From positions 248,001-312,000 of the forward strand of contig JAPWGK010000017.1 of the NCBI GenBank assembly GCA_029641185.1: 64,000 nt of DNA. Direction: 5' to 3'. The translations under genes were made by a program, and so were the position numbers. Shown here in pieces: positions 1 through 10,883 of the stretch. This stretch comes from Pseudofabraea citricarpa. Lineage: Eukaryota; Ascomycota; Leotiomycetes; Helotiales; Dermateaceae. Each line of letters begins with the position of its first letter. The first letter of the stretch is position 1. The notes beneath the pieces are model-generated. The model saw only the letters and a list, made by a program, of their open reading frames with translations. It made no database searches and was not told the origin of the DNA.

Positions 1-1669
1 GCCCTGGAATCTCTCATCGACGGATTCAATAGTTCTACCAAAAGGCTCTCCGAACAGAAGAAAGTGCGCCCCGAGCCACTCGCATACAGGAGGGCGGATG
101 TCGCAGGAGAGGAGGCCACCAGAACGAGGAAGATACAGGGCCCAGAGGCATACACGAAGCCCTTCACGGATTTCTTGACAGAAAACCCTACAGTATGGCA
201 TGCGGTGGATTACTTTGCCAAGAAGCTGGAGAAAGCTGGCTATGTTAAGGTACGTCAAGTGCGATCACATTTCGAATCACTGCTAAGTAATATCCTTAGT
301 TGTCTGAACGATCCAGCTGGACCTCCGAACTCGAGAAAGGTGGCAAGTACTACGTAACACGGAATGGATCTAGTTTGATTGCCTTCGAAGTTGGATCCGA
401 ATACAAGAGTGGGAATGGAGTTGCCATGATTGCTGGTCATGTAGATGCTCTCACTGCTAGACTAAAGCCTGTGAGCAACAAGCCAAACAAAGCTGGATAC
501 CTGCAGTTAGGCGTTGCCCCATACGCTGGGGGCTTAAATACTACATGGTGGGATAGAGATCTAGGTATCGGTGGAAGGGTCCTTGTTAAGGATTCCAAGA
601 CAGGAAAGATTACCACGAAATTGGTGAAGCTTGGATACCCAAGTAAGCCACCTTTAGAGCACGAACTTAACTGTTTACTAATATGTATGTTCTAGTTGCA
701 AAGATCCCCACTCTCGCTCCTCATTTTGGTGTTGGTATGCTCGGAACGAACAATGCCGAGACCCAAGCTGTACCCATTATCGGCCTTGACAATTCAGATC
801 TTTCTTCAGTCGAAGAAGGCCAGTTCCAAAATCAAACATTAGGAGGACTCGGTACCTTCACTGCCACTCAACCACCTAGACTTGTCAGAGCCATTGCTGG
901 CGAGCTCTCAATAACAGACTACTCCAGCATCGTCAACTGGGAACTTGAACTCTACGATACTCAGCCCGCCCAGACAGTTGGCTTAGATAAAGAGTTGATT
1001 TCTGGTGGGCGCATCGATGACAAGATATGTTCGTGGGCTGCTATCGAGGGTCTTCTAGCATCGACATCTACTGCACCCTCCACCCGAAGCGGAGAAGATG
1101 GCATTGTCAAGCTTGTAGGCGTCTTTGACGATGAGGAGATTGGTTCTTTGCTTAGACAAGGTGCACGTGGAAACTTCCTCCCTAGCGTTGTTGAGCGCAT
1201 CTCCGAGACCTTTACCAAGGATGGATCCAGCAGCGCCAACATTCTCTCTCAGACCTACGCGAACTCCTTCCTTGTATCCGCAGATGTCACTCATGCTGTC
1301 AACCCAAACTTTTTGGGCAATTATCTCGAGGGCCATGCACCTCGTCTTAATGTTGGTCTCGTAGTGTCTGCTGACTCCAATGGCCATATGACTACCGACT
1401 CTGTGTCAACAGCTGTGCTGCAGAGAGTTGCAGAGAAGACTGGCGAGAAATTGCAACTCTTCATGATCCGTAACGACTCTCGAAGTGGCGGAACTGTTGG
1501 ACCAATGTTAAGCAGTGCTATGGGATGCAGAGCTATTGATGCTGGTATTCCTCAGTTGAGCATGCATAGCATTCGTGCTACTACTGGTGCCTTGGACCCT
1601 GGCTTGGGAGCCAAGATCTTCCAAGGATTTTTTGATCACTTTGAGGCTGTTGATAAAGAGTTTGAATAA
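1..1669 (+). CDS. ape1: Vacuolar aminopeptidase I (M18), 5' truncated by window edge
   Basis: Exons <1..249, 300..642 and 696..1669 join in one frame and end at TAA. The product is an M18 metalloaminopeptidase. In yeast, Ape1/Lap4 is carried to the vacuole by the Cvt/autophagy route. It resembles Ape1 more than cytosolic Ape4 through GHVDALT, LKPVS, VAPYAGG and DRDLGIGGR. Likely zinc or catalytic residues are visible in GHVDA, WDRDL, DDEEIGS, SADVTHAVNPNF and QLSMHSIR. The first exon is already coding at base 1, so the N-terminus, which carries the propeptide in Ape1, lies outside the window. Introns are 50 and 53 nt, both GT..AG. Nothing looks broken. The family call is strong; the vacuolar assignment is from similarity. 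Confidence 0.93.
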
Positions 1670-2136
1670 GCGTGCATAAGATAAACGAGAATTTGTAGGA
1701 CGAGCGGGAGGTGCAGCAGGTTGTGTAATAGATAGATACCTGGATAGTTTGTGACAATATATACACTAGACCATACCTCTCCTGTTCTGTTGTACAGGCT
1801 TGTCAGCAAGAATCACTGCAAAACAAGACACTTTCAAACATGAGAAATCAAACCATTACTGCGGCAACAAACATGGTGGGGTGAGATCAGGATGGAATCT
1901 AGGCCAGCGCAAAAATGTTGGGGTACTTTAGCCATGCCATAAATAAATACTAGCCTAGGAATGTAGATCCGATCCGTCTTAGCGCGTATCCTTCAGATGA
2001 CTTTCCCGCGTCATTATTTGTACCCGCGCAGTCAACTAAACAACCATCGCTCCGACATTGATTCTTCTGCATTTAGGGTAGTCTATTTCCTTTGTTATAA
2101 TCGCATGGATTTTAACCCTATTCATAAGCGGACAGT
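1670..2136. other. Intergenic 1670-2136
   Basis: This is the 3' flank of the aminopeptidase gene and the 5' flank of the WW gene. I see no convincing ORF, RNA gene or repeat. Confidence 0.6.
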
Positions 2137-2982
2137 ATGACTTCGAACACACCGGAGAAGGCAGAAGCAAAGTCTTCAGCCTCGCCTGAAGAGGTTGTAA
2201 CGACGAGCAAGGACGAGAAGTCGGTTGACGAGCACAATGGCATAGAAGGGGAGGATAACGCAGATGCTCAGGCTCAGACAGACGCGGTTGAAAAGGAGGT
2301 CATCAGTGAAAAGAGCGTCGAAGAGGAGACGGGAACGAAAGACGATGCCCCACCATTACCAGAAGAAGCTCTACCACCTCTGCCTGCAGAGGCACTTCCA
2401 GCTGCAGCAGAACAAGATGATGGATGGGCGCCTGTGTGGGATCAAACTGCGCAAGCTTTTTACTTCTACAATCGCTTCACCCAGGCTACGCAATGGACAA
2501 ATCCTCGAGTCCCTGAGGTACCTGCAGCCCCTGGTGTTGAGCCAGCAGCGGTAGCGGCAGTGGTAAACGCTCCTCCTCCCGCTGTTGGATCTCCTGTATC
2601 TCGACCAGCAGGCGGTTACGATCCAGCGATTCATGGCGATTATGATCCTACGGCATGGTATGCGCAACCGGCAGAACCAGAAGAGGCTGCTGCGCCAGCA
2701 GCTGACCCAGCGGCTGCATACCAGGCCACGGGCGCATTCAACCGCTTCACAGGCAGATGGCAAGCGGCAGACCTGAACCCCGAGAACTTCAACGACGAGA
2801 ACAAGAGCAAACGACAGATGAATGCCTTCTTCGATGTCGACGCAGCAGCAAACAGTCACGACGGGCGAAGTTTGAAGGCAGAGCGAAGCGGCAAGAAGCT
2901 TTCGAAGACCGAGCTGAAGCAGTTCAAGGAGAAGCGGAAAGCCAAGAAGGAAGAAAAGAGGCGTGCGTGGTTGCGAGACTGA
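2137..2982 (+). CDS. WW-domain protein, probably nuclear
   Basis: An intronless 281-residue ORF from ATG to TGA. Residues 1-95 are acidic, low-complexity and rich in Glu, Ala and Pro. A WW domain covers about residues 97-123, with the first Trp at 97, an aromatic FYFYN core and the second Trp at 120 followed by N-P. Tyr- and Pro-rich stretches (DPAIHGDYDPTAWY) follow. The C-terminal 60 residues are strongly basic and Lys/Arg-rich, ending in KKEEKRRAWLRD, which looks like a nuclear localisation and RNA-binding tail. WW domains bind proline-rich ligands, and this architecture recalls fungal formin-binding/WBP4-like splicing-associated proteins, but that role is inference. The protein is certain; the function is only partly known. 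Confidence 0.88.
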   Translation: MTSNTPEKAEAKSSASPEEVVTTSKDEKSVDEHNGIEGEDNADAQAQTDAVEKEVISEKSVEEETGTKDDAPPLPEEALPPLPAEALPAAAEQDDGWAPVWDQTAQAFYFYNRFTQATQWTNPRVPEVPAAPGVEPAAVAAVVNAPPPAVGSPVSRPAGGYDPAIHGDYDPTAWYAQPAEPEEAAAPAADPAAAYQATGAFNRFTGRWQAADLNPENFNDENKSKRQMNAFFDVDAAANSHDGRSLKAERSGKKLSKTELKQFKEKRKAKKEEKRRAWLRD

Positions 2983-3898
2983 AGATAATGGATACAGATG
3001 ATACCATGGGATCTTGATTAGGGCATGGCATTGGCGTTCAGGATGGGAGTTTTGTGGGAGGGCAATGGGATAATATTAGCACTGAGGGCTAAACTCCAAT
3101 CTCGGGTATTGGTAGTAAGAAACCTGGATGTATTTTTCGACCTCAGATCAAGAACTTCAAGCATTGTACGGAGACAATTCACCCACACCATGGGACTATT
3201 TATCTCCTATCGTACTGGCCCGGCCCTCGCGAGGGTTTTACTACTGTGTTGCGTCACGCATGAGCGTGACTTCGAAATTACGCCTGCACTCCCGTATAGT
3301 TGAATCACTAACTCGAAGCCCTTACTTATGAGCAGTTCCTGAATAGTTCTAGCAGCCCGGAATGCCGACGATACTGCATTACGAGGCTGTATCACAAGTC
3401 GAGTTCGCATAATCGACTTTGCTCTTTATTGCACGCTGGTGATGACCAGCTAACGAGTGCTTTGTTCCCAATTACAATAACTACCTAGCTTTAGATTATC
3501 GCGCAACTCCAGCAGATTGGCAGTACGTGGCTATTCGAAACTACAACCATAGAGGTTGAAATCGTTACTGATAGATCAGACATGTCATACTACTCCATCC
3601 TTTCCAATACCTGTGGTGCTAAGGAGGTTTCTTTTCTACAACTTCAGCACAAACCGGTAACCTGTTATCTCTGCAGGGCTTTATGAAGATCAATAGTTGC
3701 CAGCAGCAAGCCAGTAACGTTGGTTATAACCACAAAACAGTATCTGCGAATTATTCGTTCAGGCTTGTGCAAATTATGGTCCATTTTTGTCATAAAGAGC
3801 TAACTCTTGTCTCAGATCTTGTTGCTGTAGTACAGAAAATTTCATAACCTTGGGATTTCTAAGTTCGTGGGAAGAAATATCTACTCGCAATTAAAGAC
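2983..3898. other. Intergenic 2983-3898
   Basis: Convergent 3' flanks of the WW gene and the P450 gene. Short ORFs are present in several frames, but none has family motifs or a supported start. Nothing else seen. Confidence 0.55.
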
Positions 3899-5690
3899 TT
3901 AATATTCCCTCTCCAAAAATTCAACATAGGGCCCATCCTTCAAACTCGTAAAGCTGTCTCGCAGTTGATACTCGTCTTTCCTCTGCCTTCCCCATTCTAG
4001 GCCGAGACTTCCCTCGCCAACGCTATTCCCTTCAGCAAGTCTCATCTCATACATCCAAACGACCCTCGCCAAAGTCGTCGTCAACTCGACATAAGCGACG
4101 CCTTTACCGATACAACCTCTCGAGCCAATGCTGAAGGGACAAAATGCCGATTGGGCCACTGCTACACTGTCTTTCGTAACTTCGGGTGAGGAGTCTGCTA
4201 GCCATCTCTCAGGCTTGAATGAAAACGGCGAAGAATAATATTCCGGGTTATGGTGCAGCGCATAATGAGGCGTGCCCACTACACAGCCTTCAGGGATGTG
4301 CATGCCATCGATTTCAATGCCGCCTGCCAAAACCTCACGAGGAAGAATTCCACCCACTGGAGGGGAAAGACGCATGGCTTCATCGATAACGGCTCGGAGG
4401 TAGGCACACGCGTTCAGCGCAGGACTGGTATGGATCTCCTCGAGATCCGAAAACGCCGATCTGATTTCTTCGGTCAATTTCTTAAGCGCAGTTGGGTTAT
4501 GTACGAGATAGAAGAAGGCTGCTGCGAGAGCGGTAGATGTTGTGTCAGATCCAGCAATGATTAGTAAATTACTCTCGCCCCAGAGTTCGGGGGGAGTAAA
4601 TCCCTTGCCCGTCTCGGGATCCCGAGCGTTCAGGAGATAGTAGAAAAAGTCCTTGCGATCCGTGTCAAGGCCGACCTTTGTTCTTTCTGCGGCTTGGCCT
4701 TTGCTGTAAGCCATATACTGCATCCTTCCTGCATAGATTTTGCGGAAGAGAACTTTGTTGAGCTGCAGTGTCTTGATCATGGGATTCACACCCGTCTACA
4801 CATCATCAGCACGGTATTCCTACAAAAGTCGGAGCAGGCTTACGATCAGATGACTGTGAGCAGCATTTCCAATCAAATCCACCACATGGCGGTTGTCATC
4901 TCTCTCCAACATGCCAAACGCCTTGCCGAAACACAAGTCTCCCATGACGTCAAAAGTTAGATAGTTACACCAATCAGCCATATTCTGCGGAACGCTCCAC
5001 TGGCCCGGGCTGGAATATTTCTCAATTGACTCGTTGGTCTTCCCCTTCGGAAAGCTGCGACGGCCGAGCTGCGTGCAAAAAGTCCGGACGTTACCCAGAA
5101 TATGGTTCTCCATCGCTTTGATGGCCGTATCTGAAAAGGCATGCGAGAGAACTCTTCGTTTCCGAGCATGGCTGGCTTTGTCAATACTGCTGTGCGTATT
5201 AAACGTGTCCTTGGTTGGTGGGAAAACCGAGTAGAACTGCGATTTCTTGACATTTGCTCTGTGGCCGTAGATTGTTTTGAGGGCTGTGTTGCTGTTTATT
5301 GATAAACTGCTTGGTCCATAGCGGAAGACGGGACCTGGCCATTCTCATAAGTAGATGGTTTGGATTGAGCCTGTGAAGAAGACTTACCGTATTTCTCGTG
5401 GCACCGCCAGAATTCTAGGTGTCTGTCACCTTTCCATGCGTGATACACCGAATACCAGTCTGTGATCTTGGCTAAGAACGGTCCTGGGTATTTGGCTAAT
5501 GGATGGAGAGTGAGCCGGTATATACTGAGCAGAAACAACTAAAATTAATCCATTAACTCTCATGACTTCCCCAGAAGACGAGTTGTAGAATTCTCACATA
5601 TCCGACGAAGCTCACAGAGAGAAGTGACACTACCGTCTTAACAGGTCCATACAGACCCGGCAGTTGATCGAGAAATGACAGCGGTGACAT
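3899..5690 (-). CDS. Cytochrome P450 monooxygenase (CYP65/Tri11-like)
   Basis: Four exons: 5690..5598, 5538..5388, 5334..4844 and 4795..3899. Together they encode 543 residues, normal for a fungal microsomal P450. An N-terminal hydrophobic anchor (about residues 18-40) precedes the hinge [15 protein letters not shown]. The I-helix motif AGSDTTS is at about 326-332, the K-helix ExxR is EAMR, and the haem loop [10 protein letters not shown] has its ligand Cys at about 473. All catalytic hallmarks are present. Local similarity ([22 protein letters not shown]) recalls CYP65-type enzymes such as isotrichodermin hydroxylase, but the substrate cannot be read from sequence. No polyketide synthase, NRPS or terpene cyclase lies nearby, so it looks like a lone P450. 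Introns are 48, 53 and 59 nt. Confidence 0.93.
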
Positions 5691-6877
5691 AATTTCTGTC
5701 GTGTCCTATCCGGAATAGATAGGCTTTCCGTATATACAAATCCCTCCTCAATCCAAGATGAAAGAATGTAAGACAAAGAGATAGCGGGAAATGTACTTGT
5801 TCTCAATAAACCAAATGGCGGGGAAGAGAGAGAAGATAAAGAAAGCTCTCGGAGAAAGAAAATGACATCTGAGACCTGGCCTACTTTTTTAAGTCCAAGA
5901 TCCGATCCTGGGGTAATACATAATACCTCACTATGCGGAACTAGGAAGCCACATGTAATGTAAAGTCAAGCGGTATAAGAAAAGGAAGGTCCAAGGTCAG
6001 CAGCCCAGCAGCCAAACAGGCCCCCCGCCTCCCCAGATGTAGCTTTCACCCACCAAGCCCCCTCTGAACCGACGAAAAGCGAGCCCCTCGATCAAATGCT
6101 AAGTAACCACGGCCCTGTGAATGGCTGCTAAACAAACCAGCGTGCTCCGGATAGCATGGAAGTCGGGCATTGCAAGCTTACGGCTTTTCCGTCGGTTTGC
6201 TGCGGATTCGCCGTCTTCGTGTTGCGGTGCTGCTGCTGGGCTTGTTCAGCTTGGCTTGTGATGGACGGATGCGGAATTGAGGCGTTCCCTCTCGTGAGAG
6301 GGGCTTTCGTCGTATTCGATCTCGGGAATGTAGGCCTGTGAAAATATGTTACCCCTTCAGGATATATAGAATTACTATAGGCATACTTACATCATCGAAC
6401 GACGGAGTGTCTTTCCGAGATATAGAGTTTGCAAGTGCCGGATTTGTCACATGACATGTAACGGGACCACATAAGATGCGATGATGCTCATAAATGTACA
6501 GGATTGAGGTCAAGGCCAAAGAAACTTCATCACAGATGGCATTCATGCTTATTGGAAACACAGTGTGGATGCAATCTCTCTAGCATTTGATCATAGCGAG
6601 GTTTCCACTGCCCAGCCAAGCGAAATCTACATCAAGAGAACTTCCTCTGAGTCCATCACAAACAGTACCCATATCCCCTCTGAAAATGTGCCCGCACCAT
6701 CTGCTACGTGTATCCATCGGAAGAAGAAAAGAAGCCAAAGCCAACCAGGTCTCACCACGTGCAGATTGTCACTTGAGAAGTGGTCCGCCATGTCCAGACA
6801 TCCGCCCTGATCCCAAGCACGGGCCAAGTTCCCGGTCGCTTGACTTTTCCATCCTCCAAAGCACAGCATGCACAAGT
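5691..6877. other. Intergenic 5691-6877
   Basis: This holds the P450 promoter and the 3' flank of the small secreted protein gene. ORFs of 60-80 codons occur on both strands but read as chance frames. No RNA gene or repeat recognised. Confidence 0.5.
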
Positions 6878-7439
6878 TCAGCATTTGAACTTGCATCGGC
6901 AGACCCAGAACGGCATACCGTGCTGGTCTCCCAAGCCCGTAGCTGCACAGCTACATCCATTGCGGCCTCCAAAGCTCTTGTCTCCGTACTTGAAACAAGG
7001 AACCAAGCCTTCGACACCGTCTTGACAATTGTAGCGATACTCGATGAAGACAAGGTCGTCATTCAGAGCAGGCGTACAGTCGATCTGGTACAAGGGTGGT
7101 TGAGCCTCTGGGAAGAAGTTGGGTGCCCTATTTGCCTTTACAATTTCGCGGCCAGGGATTGGGTGATCAGTGTCCGAGATCTGCTTGCAATTGTGATCGT
7201 AGACCCAAGCAAAGTAGAAGATCGTATAGTTTGCCGGGTTGTACGAGGTTGGGACCTGAATCTCGTACTCGGCCCAGGAGAGGGTGCACGTTCCTGGAGA
7301 TATATTAGATCGGTGAAGTTGACAAAAGTTCAAACTACATACCTGCTTTGGTGGGTTCGCAGATTGGCAAGCCTGGCTTATATTTCAAGGCGGACGCGAA
7401 GCTCATGAGGAGGAAAATGAGAATGGCTAGCAAAGACAT
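6878..7439 (-). CDS. Small secreted cysteine-rich protein (effector-like candidate)
   Basis: Two exons, 7439..7343 and 7293..6878, encode 170 residues. The first 17 residues form a classic signal peptide (MSLLAILIFLLMSFASA). The remainder holds 11 Cys, five of them in the C-terminal third (GCSC and CRCKFKC). The intron has a GTATGT donor and a CCAG acceptor. There is no transmembrane segment after the signal peptide and no GPI signal. I do not recognise a family. Small size, secretion and many cysteines match the general profile of fungal secreted effectors or surface proteins, but nothing here shows a role. The upstream region carries a 55-bp duplication and a microsatellite. Confidence 0.72.
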
Positions 7440-7692
7440 CTTGCGCAATGGTTGGTGAATGCTTGTAGGATTGCTGGATTGCTGCAGACTATGCAATTGT
7501 TGTTGTGCGATCGTTGCTAGGCAATTGTGCTTGGGGTGGAGTTGTTGAGATTGAAGAGATGGAAGAAAGAAGAGTGTTTGTGTGTGTTTATGGTCAAGTG
7601 AATTGGGGTTGATCTGCTGAGGTTGTAGAGAAAGAAGATGGAAGAGAATTGCTTGAGAGAAAGGAGAGTATTTGTACTTGAATATCAGCTAG

Positions 7693-7854
7693 CGTAATCA
7701 GAGAGACGGTGAATTTACATCTTCACTGAGCATCTCTTAAAGGCGGTGTTTGTGCGTTGATGATCAAGTGAATATCGTTTAGCGAACTACCCGGTCTTGC
7801 GTGATCAAAGAGAGGGTAAATTTATATTTTCACTGAGTTTCTCTTAAAGGCGGT
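7693..7854. repeat. Imperfect 55-bp direct duplication
   Basis: Copies at 7693-7747 and 7800-7854 align without gaps and differ at 8 of 55 positions by hand count. Both end in TCTCTTAAAGGCGGT. A related GAATATC...TTAGCG segment lies just before each copy. Confidence 0.8.
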
Positions 7855-7856
7855 CA

Positions 7857-7880
7857 ATATATATATATATAGAGAGAGAG
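7857..7880. repeat. (AT)n(AG)n microsatellite
   Basis: A run of alternating AT passes directly into alternating AG, with about 24 bases in simple repeat. Confidence 0.9.
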
Positions 7881-8054
7881 AAAGACCATCACTGCTGGAC
7901 TCTCATCCAGATAGGGCTTCACACTTGATGAAAAGCAAAGAATCAACACAAGGACAAGCGAGAAAAGGTGCCAAAATACCAGAGTACTTATCCTTACGAC
8001 ATACAAAGAAGTGGATATGGCTCGTGAGAAGTGGCATCTTGCCATAGTATTACA

Positions 8055-10031
8055 TTATTTGACAGCCTTCAAGGCAACTTCGGCTCGTGCTAGGGAAGCT
8101 CTGACCTTTTCAAGCTCTTCAGCTCCCTCAATAGAACGGTGCTGCGGCTGGAGAATTCCCTGAAGATCACCTTCAATAGCTCTTACAGCCTTTCTTCCTT
8201 CTTCTCGAACCTCGCCCTCCCAAAACTTACGGGCAGTCTCCCACTTGTTCTGCATTCTTCTCAAACTCCACACGATTCCTAGTGCGGCAACTGCGCCAGC
8301 TTCGTACAATCCGGTTGAAAACGATGATACATATACAAGTCCTGCAACTGCAGAAGCAAATGAAGAAGAGCTGAGGGTCTGAAGTACAAGTTTCTGCGCC
8401 AATGCTTGAAGTGCAGGCACAGTCTCTGTAGAAAGATAGCCTCTTGTTATGGGGATTTGAAGCGGCCAAAGACGTGGGTAAATCTGGTCTATCCCTTCAT
8501 CTTCTGAGCGCGGAATCAAAGTATTATAACTTGGATTTGGTGCCACGGATCCAAGCTTCTCTTCCTCAACCACAGGGGGTTTTTGGTAGGCCCAATCCTT
8601 TTGGATGTCCGAAGCATGATCTATGACTTTAGATTGGACGATGCGACCACTTAGGAATATCACATTCTTTTCGGCAGATGTCAGGAACCTCTGGCTCAAT
8701 ATGTCGGTTGCGATCATGGAGACATCATCGACTCGCCAGAACAACTTCCACCATCCAAGTTTACGCCATCTTCGTCCTTCGAAAGCGACGTCTAATTGGT
8801 CTCTCAACTCGGTATGAGCGACTTCAGACCAATTAGAAAGGGAACCCTTTAACTCTTCGAGGTCGGAAGAGGATATGGTGTTAGCGAGAAGAGCACTTAG
8901 TCTCTTCCGCTCTTCCTCCTCAATCTGAGAGTATGTATTCTCAATGAGCGAAGAAATCAGGTTGCGCAAAGGCTCCTTCATTCCATCAATAGAAGTAGCT
9001 GACCCTGACTTTATCCAGTCTACTATCACAGGAACACCACTAGAAAACCAATCCTGCTCATATTTGAGGGCGTTATCGACACTTTGCCTAAACAGGTCCA
9101 AAGCTGAGGAGCCTAAGGCAACATCAACAGCTGGTAATGAAAGACTGGTTTGGCCATTATTGCTGGTGTTTTGGAGATCCATTGCTGCCCACGTAATTTC
9201 TGAATTAGGAGCATCCATATTTATTGGGAGTGCTAAGAGCCGGGAAGCACCTATAAGTCCATCCCCAACTAAGATTGCTCTGTGTACGGGCGTTGTCACT
9301 GGTGTGTATCTACCCGTGTTTGAAGTGGGTATCTCCATGGTTGGCACTAGCACAGAGTTTCGAAAGTCCGTTTCCACAGCTCCTAATGTTTGCGATGGCG
9401 GATCCATTTCCAAGACAAGTACTTCCAATTTATGGCCATTCAGCATTGGCGAATCAACATTGAGTTGTTGGATTACTCTACTGCTTTGACCAAACTCTTC
9501 AGTAGTATCGTGACCAATCTTCATAAGCAATGGCCCGCCATTTTCTTGTTCGTCCACCAATATCCGTTCCCATTCTTCCTCGTTTCCCAACGGATCTGCA
9601 GCGATCAGCCTAAGAAGCCTTTTTGCTTTCTGCAGTGATGCTCCTCCATCGGCAAGCGCAAGTATAGCTATACGGATAGTTTCCTGTCCTGGGCGCTGCT
9701 CCAACCCTCGGAGAGCCAGTTGCAACCTCGATATATTGACGTAGCTTCCTGCATGCTTCTGAAGATCCAACAGTGCCTCGTGGAGCTCATTCCGAGCTTT
9801 CTTTTCGGTAATATTTGCTACCACGTTGTTCTCTGAACTGTCGGCGTGGCTTGAAGAGTTGCGTACTTGGCTTCGAAGCTGTAGCCGTCGAGAGCGGGGC
9901 CGTTGGGAGCTTGATGTTGGGATATTTCGTGCCGATGAGCAAATTAAACATATATGTTTGCGTCCACTGGCAATTGAAGGTCGGATGCTTGTGGTGAGCC
10001 CAACAGCCAGTTTGGCTATTCGTGGAGGCAT
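8055..10031 (-). CDS. Mitochondrial membrane protein, Mmc1-like
   Basis: An intronless 658-residue ORF. The N-terminus is rich in Arg, Ser and Ala and poor in acidic residues for about 55 residues, as expected of a mitochondrial presequence. The middle is mixed and probably globular. Near the C-terminus a hydrophobic hairpin (SFASAVAGLVYVSSF and AGAVAALGIVWSLR) could form two membrane passes, followed by a basic, helical, coiled-coil-like tail. The overall plan matches what I remember of the fungal Mmc1 family of mitochondrial proteins, but I cannot confirm this without a profile search. The start is the first ATG after stops and gives the presequence-like end. Confidence 0.8.
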   Translation of the reverse strand: MPPRIAKLAVGLTTSIRPSIASGRKHICLICSSARNIPTSSSQRPRSRRLQLRSQVRNSSSHADSSENNVVANITEKKARNELHEALLDLQKHAGSYVNISRLQLALRGLEQRPGQETIRIAILALADGGASLQKAKRLLRLIAADPLGNEEEWERILVDEQENGGPLLMKIGHDTTEEFGQSSRVIQQLNVDSPMLNGHKLEVLVLEMDPPSQTLGAVETDFRNSVLVPTMEIPTSNTGRYTPVTTPVHRAILVGDGLIGASRLLALPINMDAPNSEITWAAMDLQNTSNNGQTSLSLPAVDVALGSSALDLFRQSVDNALKYEQDWFSSGVPVIVDWIKSGSATSIDGMKEPLRNLISSLIENTYSQIEEEERKRLSALLANTISSSDLEELKGSLSNWSEVAHTELRDQLDVAFEGRRWRKLGWWKLFWRVDDVSMIATDILSQRFLTSAEKNVIFLSGRIVQSKVIDHASDIQKDWAYQKPPVVEEEKLGSVAPNPSYNTLIPRSEDEGIDQIYPRLWPLQIPITRGYLSTETVPALQALAQKLVLQTLSSSSFASAVAGLVYVSSFSTGLYEAGAVAALGIVWSLRRMQNKWETARKFWEGEVREEGRKAVRAIEGDLQGILQPQHRSIEGAEELEKVRASLARAEVALKAVK

Positions 10032-10267
10032 TGCGTCGAGCTGATGTTTGTATGTCGTAGAGCTGGGAAAGCTTCAAGTGCTTGCGTTTAATGCCTGGAT
10101 CATAAGGCCACAACAATATACAATCACCATGCAGATGCTCAGGTACTTGACAGTAGTTATTAGAATGTCATGGTATGGAAACCAGAAGATGTTTTACTAG
10201 GCCATGCCATGTTTATGTTTAGATATACAATGTTGTCAAATTATGTTCATTAATCATGGTTTTTGGG

Positions 10268-10883
10268 TTATGGATTGTTTAACCCCATACCACCAAACGC
10301 TCTATCCAATTCATCTCCCTCTCCATTAGGAAGAGCCACTGGTGTATGTTGTAAGCCTGATGCATCAGCACTTGATACACCAACATCCATAAGATTTCCG
10401 CCTCCGGTCACGAAAGATCCGCTTTTCTGAGCTTGCATCCCAGCTTTCTCTGGTTCTAAAATCCTCGCATCACTATCAAGCCAACCTGGCGCAACTCTTC
10501 TCTTCTCTGCTAGATCTCTTGCAGTGATGGCTTCTTCCCATGCCTTCAAATCCCGGTCCGCATCGTCTTGAACCTTCTGTATATAGTTCTGGAGAGCTTT
10601 ACACGAGGCGATTATATCATCAGGGTGCGCCGAATGGCCTGATGAAGACACAACGTACTGCGCTTTCTCATCGCTTGAAGAAGCTGGCGCGCCTGTCGAG
10701 GACGGAGGTAGCGTCGACGGGATATTCTTGTAGGTGTACGGAAGAGTAGTTGCGGTTGGCAAAGAGATAAAAGGTGAGACGGTCAGAGGGACCTGTGCCA
10801 GCAATGGATGTGTACCTGAGCGCTTGTCAGTCGATATGATCTTCAGCTTGCTACTTACTGCCAAACCTACGAGTATCATGCAT
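10268..10883 (-). CDS. Conserved-looking protein of unknown function, 190 aa
   Basis: Exon 1 is only 25 nt (10883..10859). It is joined through a 43-nt GTAAGT..CTCAG intron to exon 2 (10815..10268). This gives an N-terminus MHDTRRFGSTHPLLAQ, which is more plausible than the hydrophobic readthrough of the intron. The middle (about residues 80-125) is helical and charged (DDADRDLKAWEEAI), followed by LAEKRRVAPGWLDSD. The C-terminus is Gly- and Ser-rich. There is no signal peptide or membrane segment. I do not recognise a family. It lies 236 bp upstream of the Mmc1-like gene on the same strand, with no sign of shared transcription. Confidence 0.68.

Larger units (their letters stand above)
7440..8054. 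other. Intergenic 7440-8054, repeat-bearing promoter
   Basis: Upstream region of the small secreted protein gene and 3' flank of the Mmc1-like gene. It contains an imperfect 55-bp duplication and an (AT)n(AG)n microsatellite, listed separately. No gene seen. Confidence 0.55.

Noticed and set aside
64..357. 97-codon ORF at the start of the window as a gene of its own
   Set aside because: It is exon 1 of the aminopeptidase read through the intron donor at 250; the alternative start codon is not real.
2371..2859. 162-codon minus-strand ORF
   Set aside because: Antisense of the WW-domain gene, with composition that mirrors its codons.
6587..7408. 273-codon plus-strand ORF
   Set aside because: Lies over the secreted protein gene on the other strand, which has signal peptide, intron and cysteine pattern in its favour.
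8944..9489. 181-codon plus-strand ORF
   Set aside because: Antisense shadow of the Mmc1-like gene; no domain.
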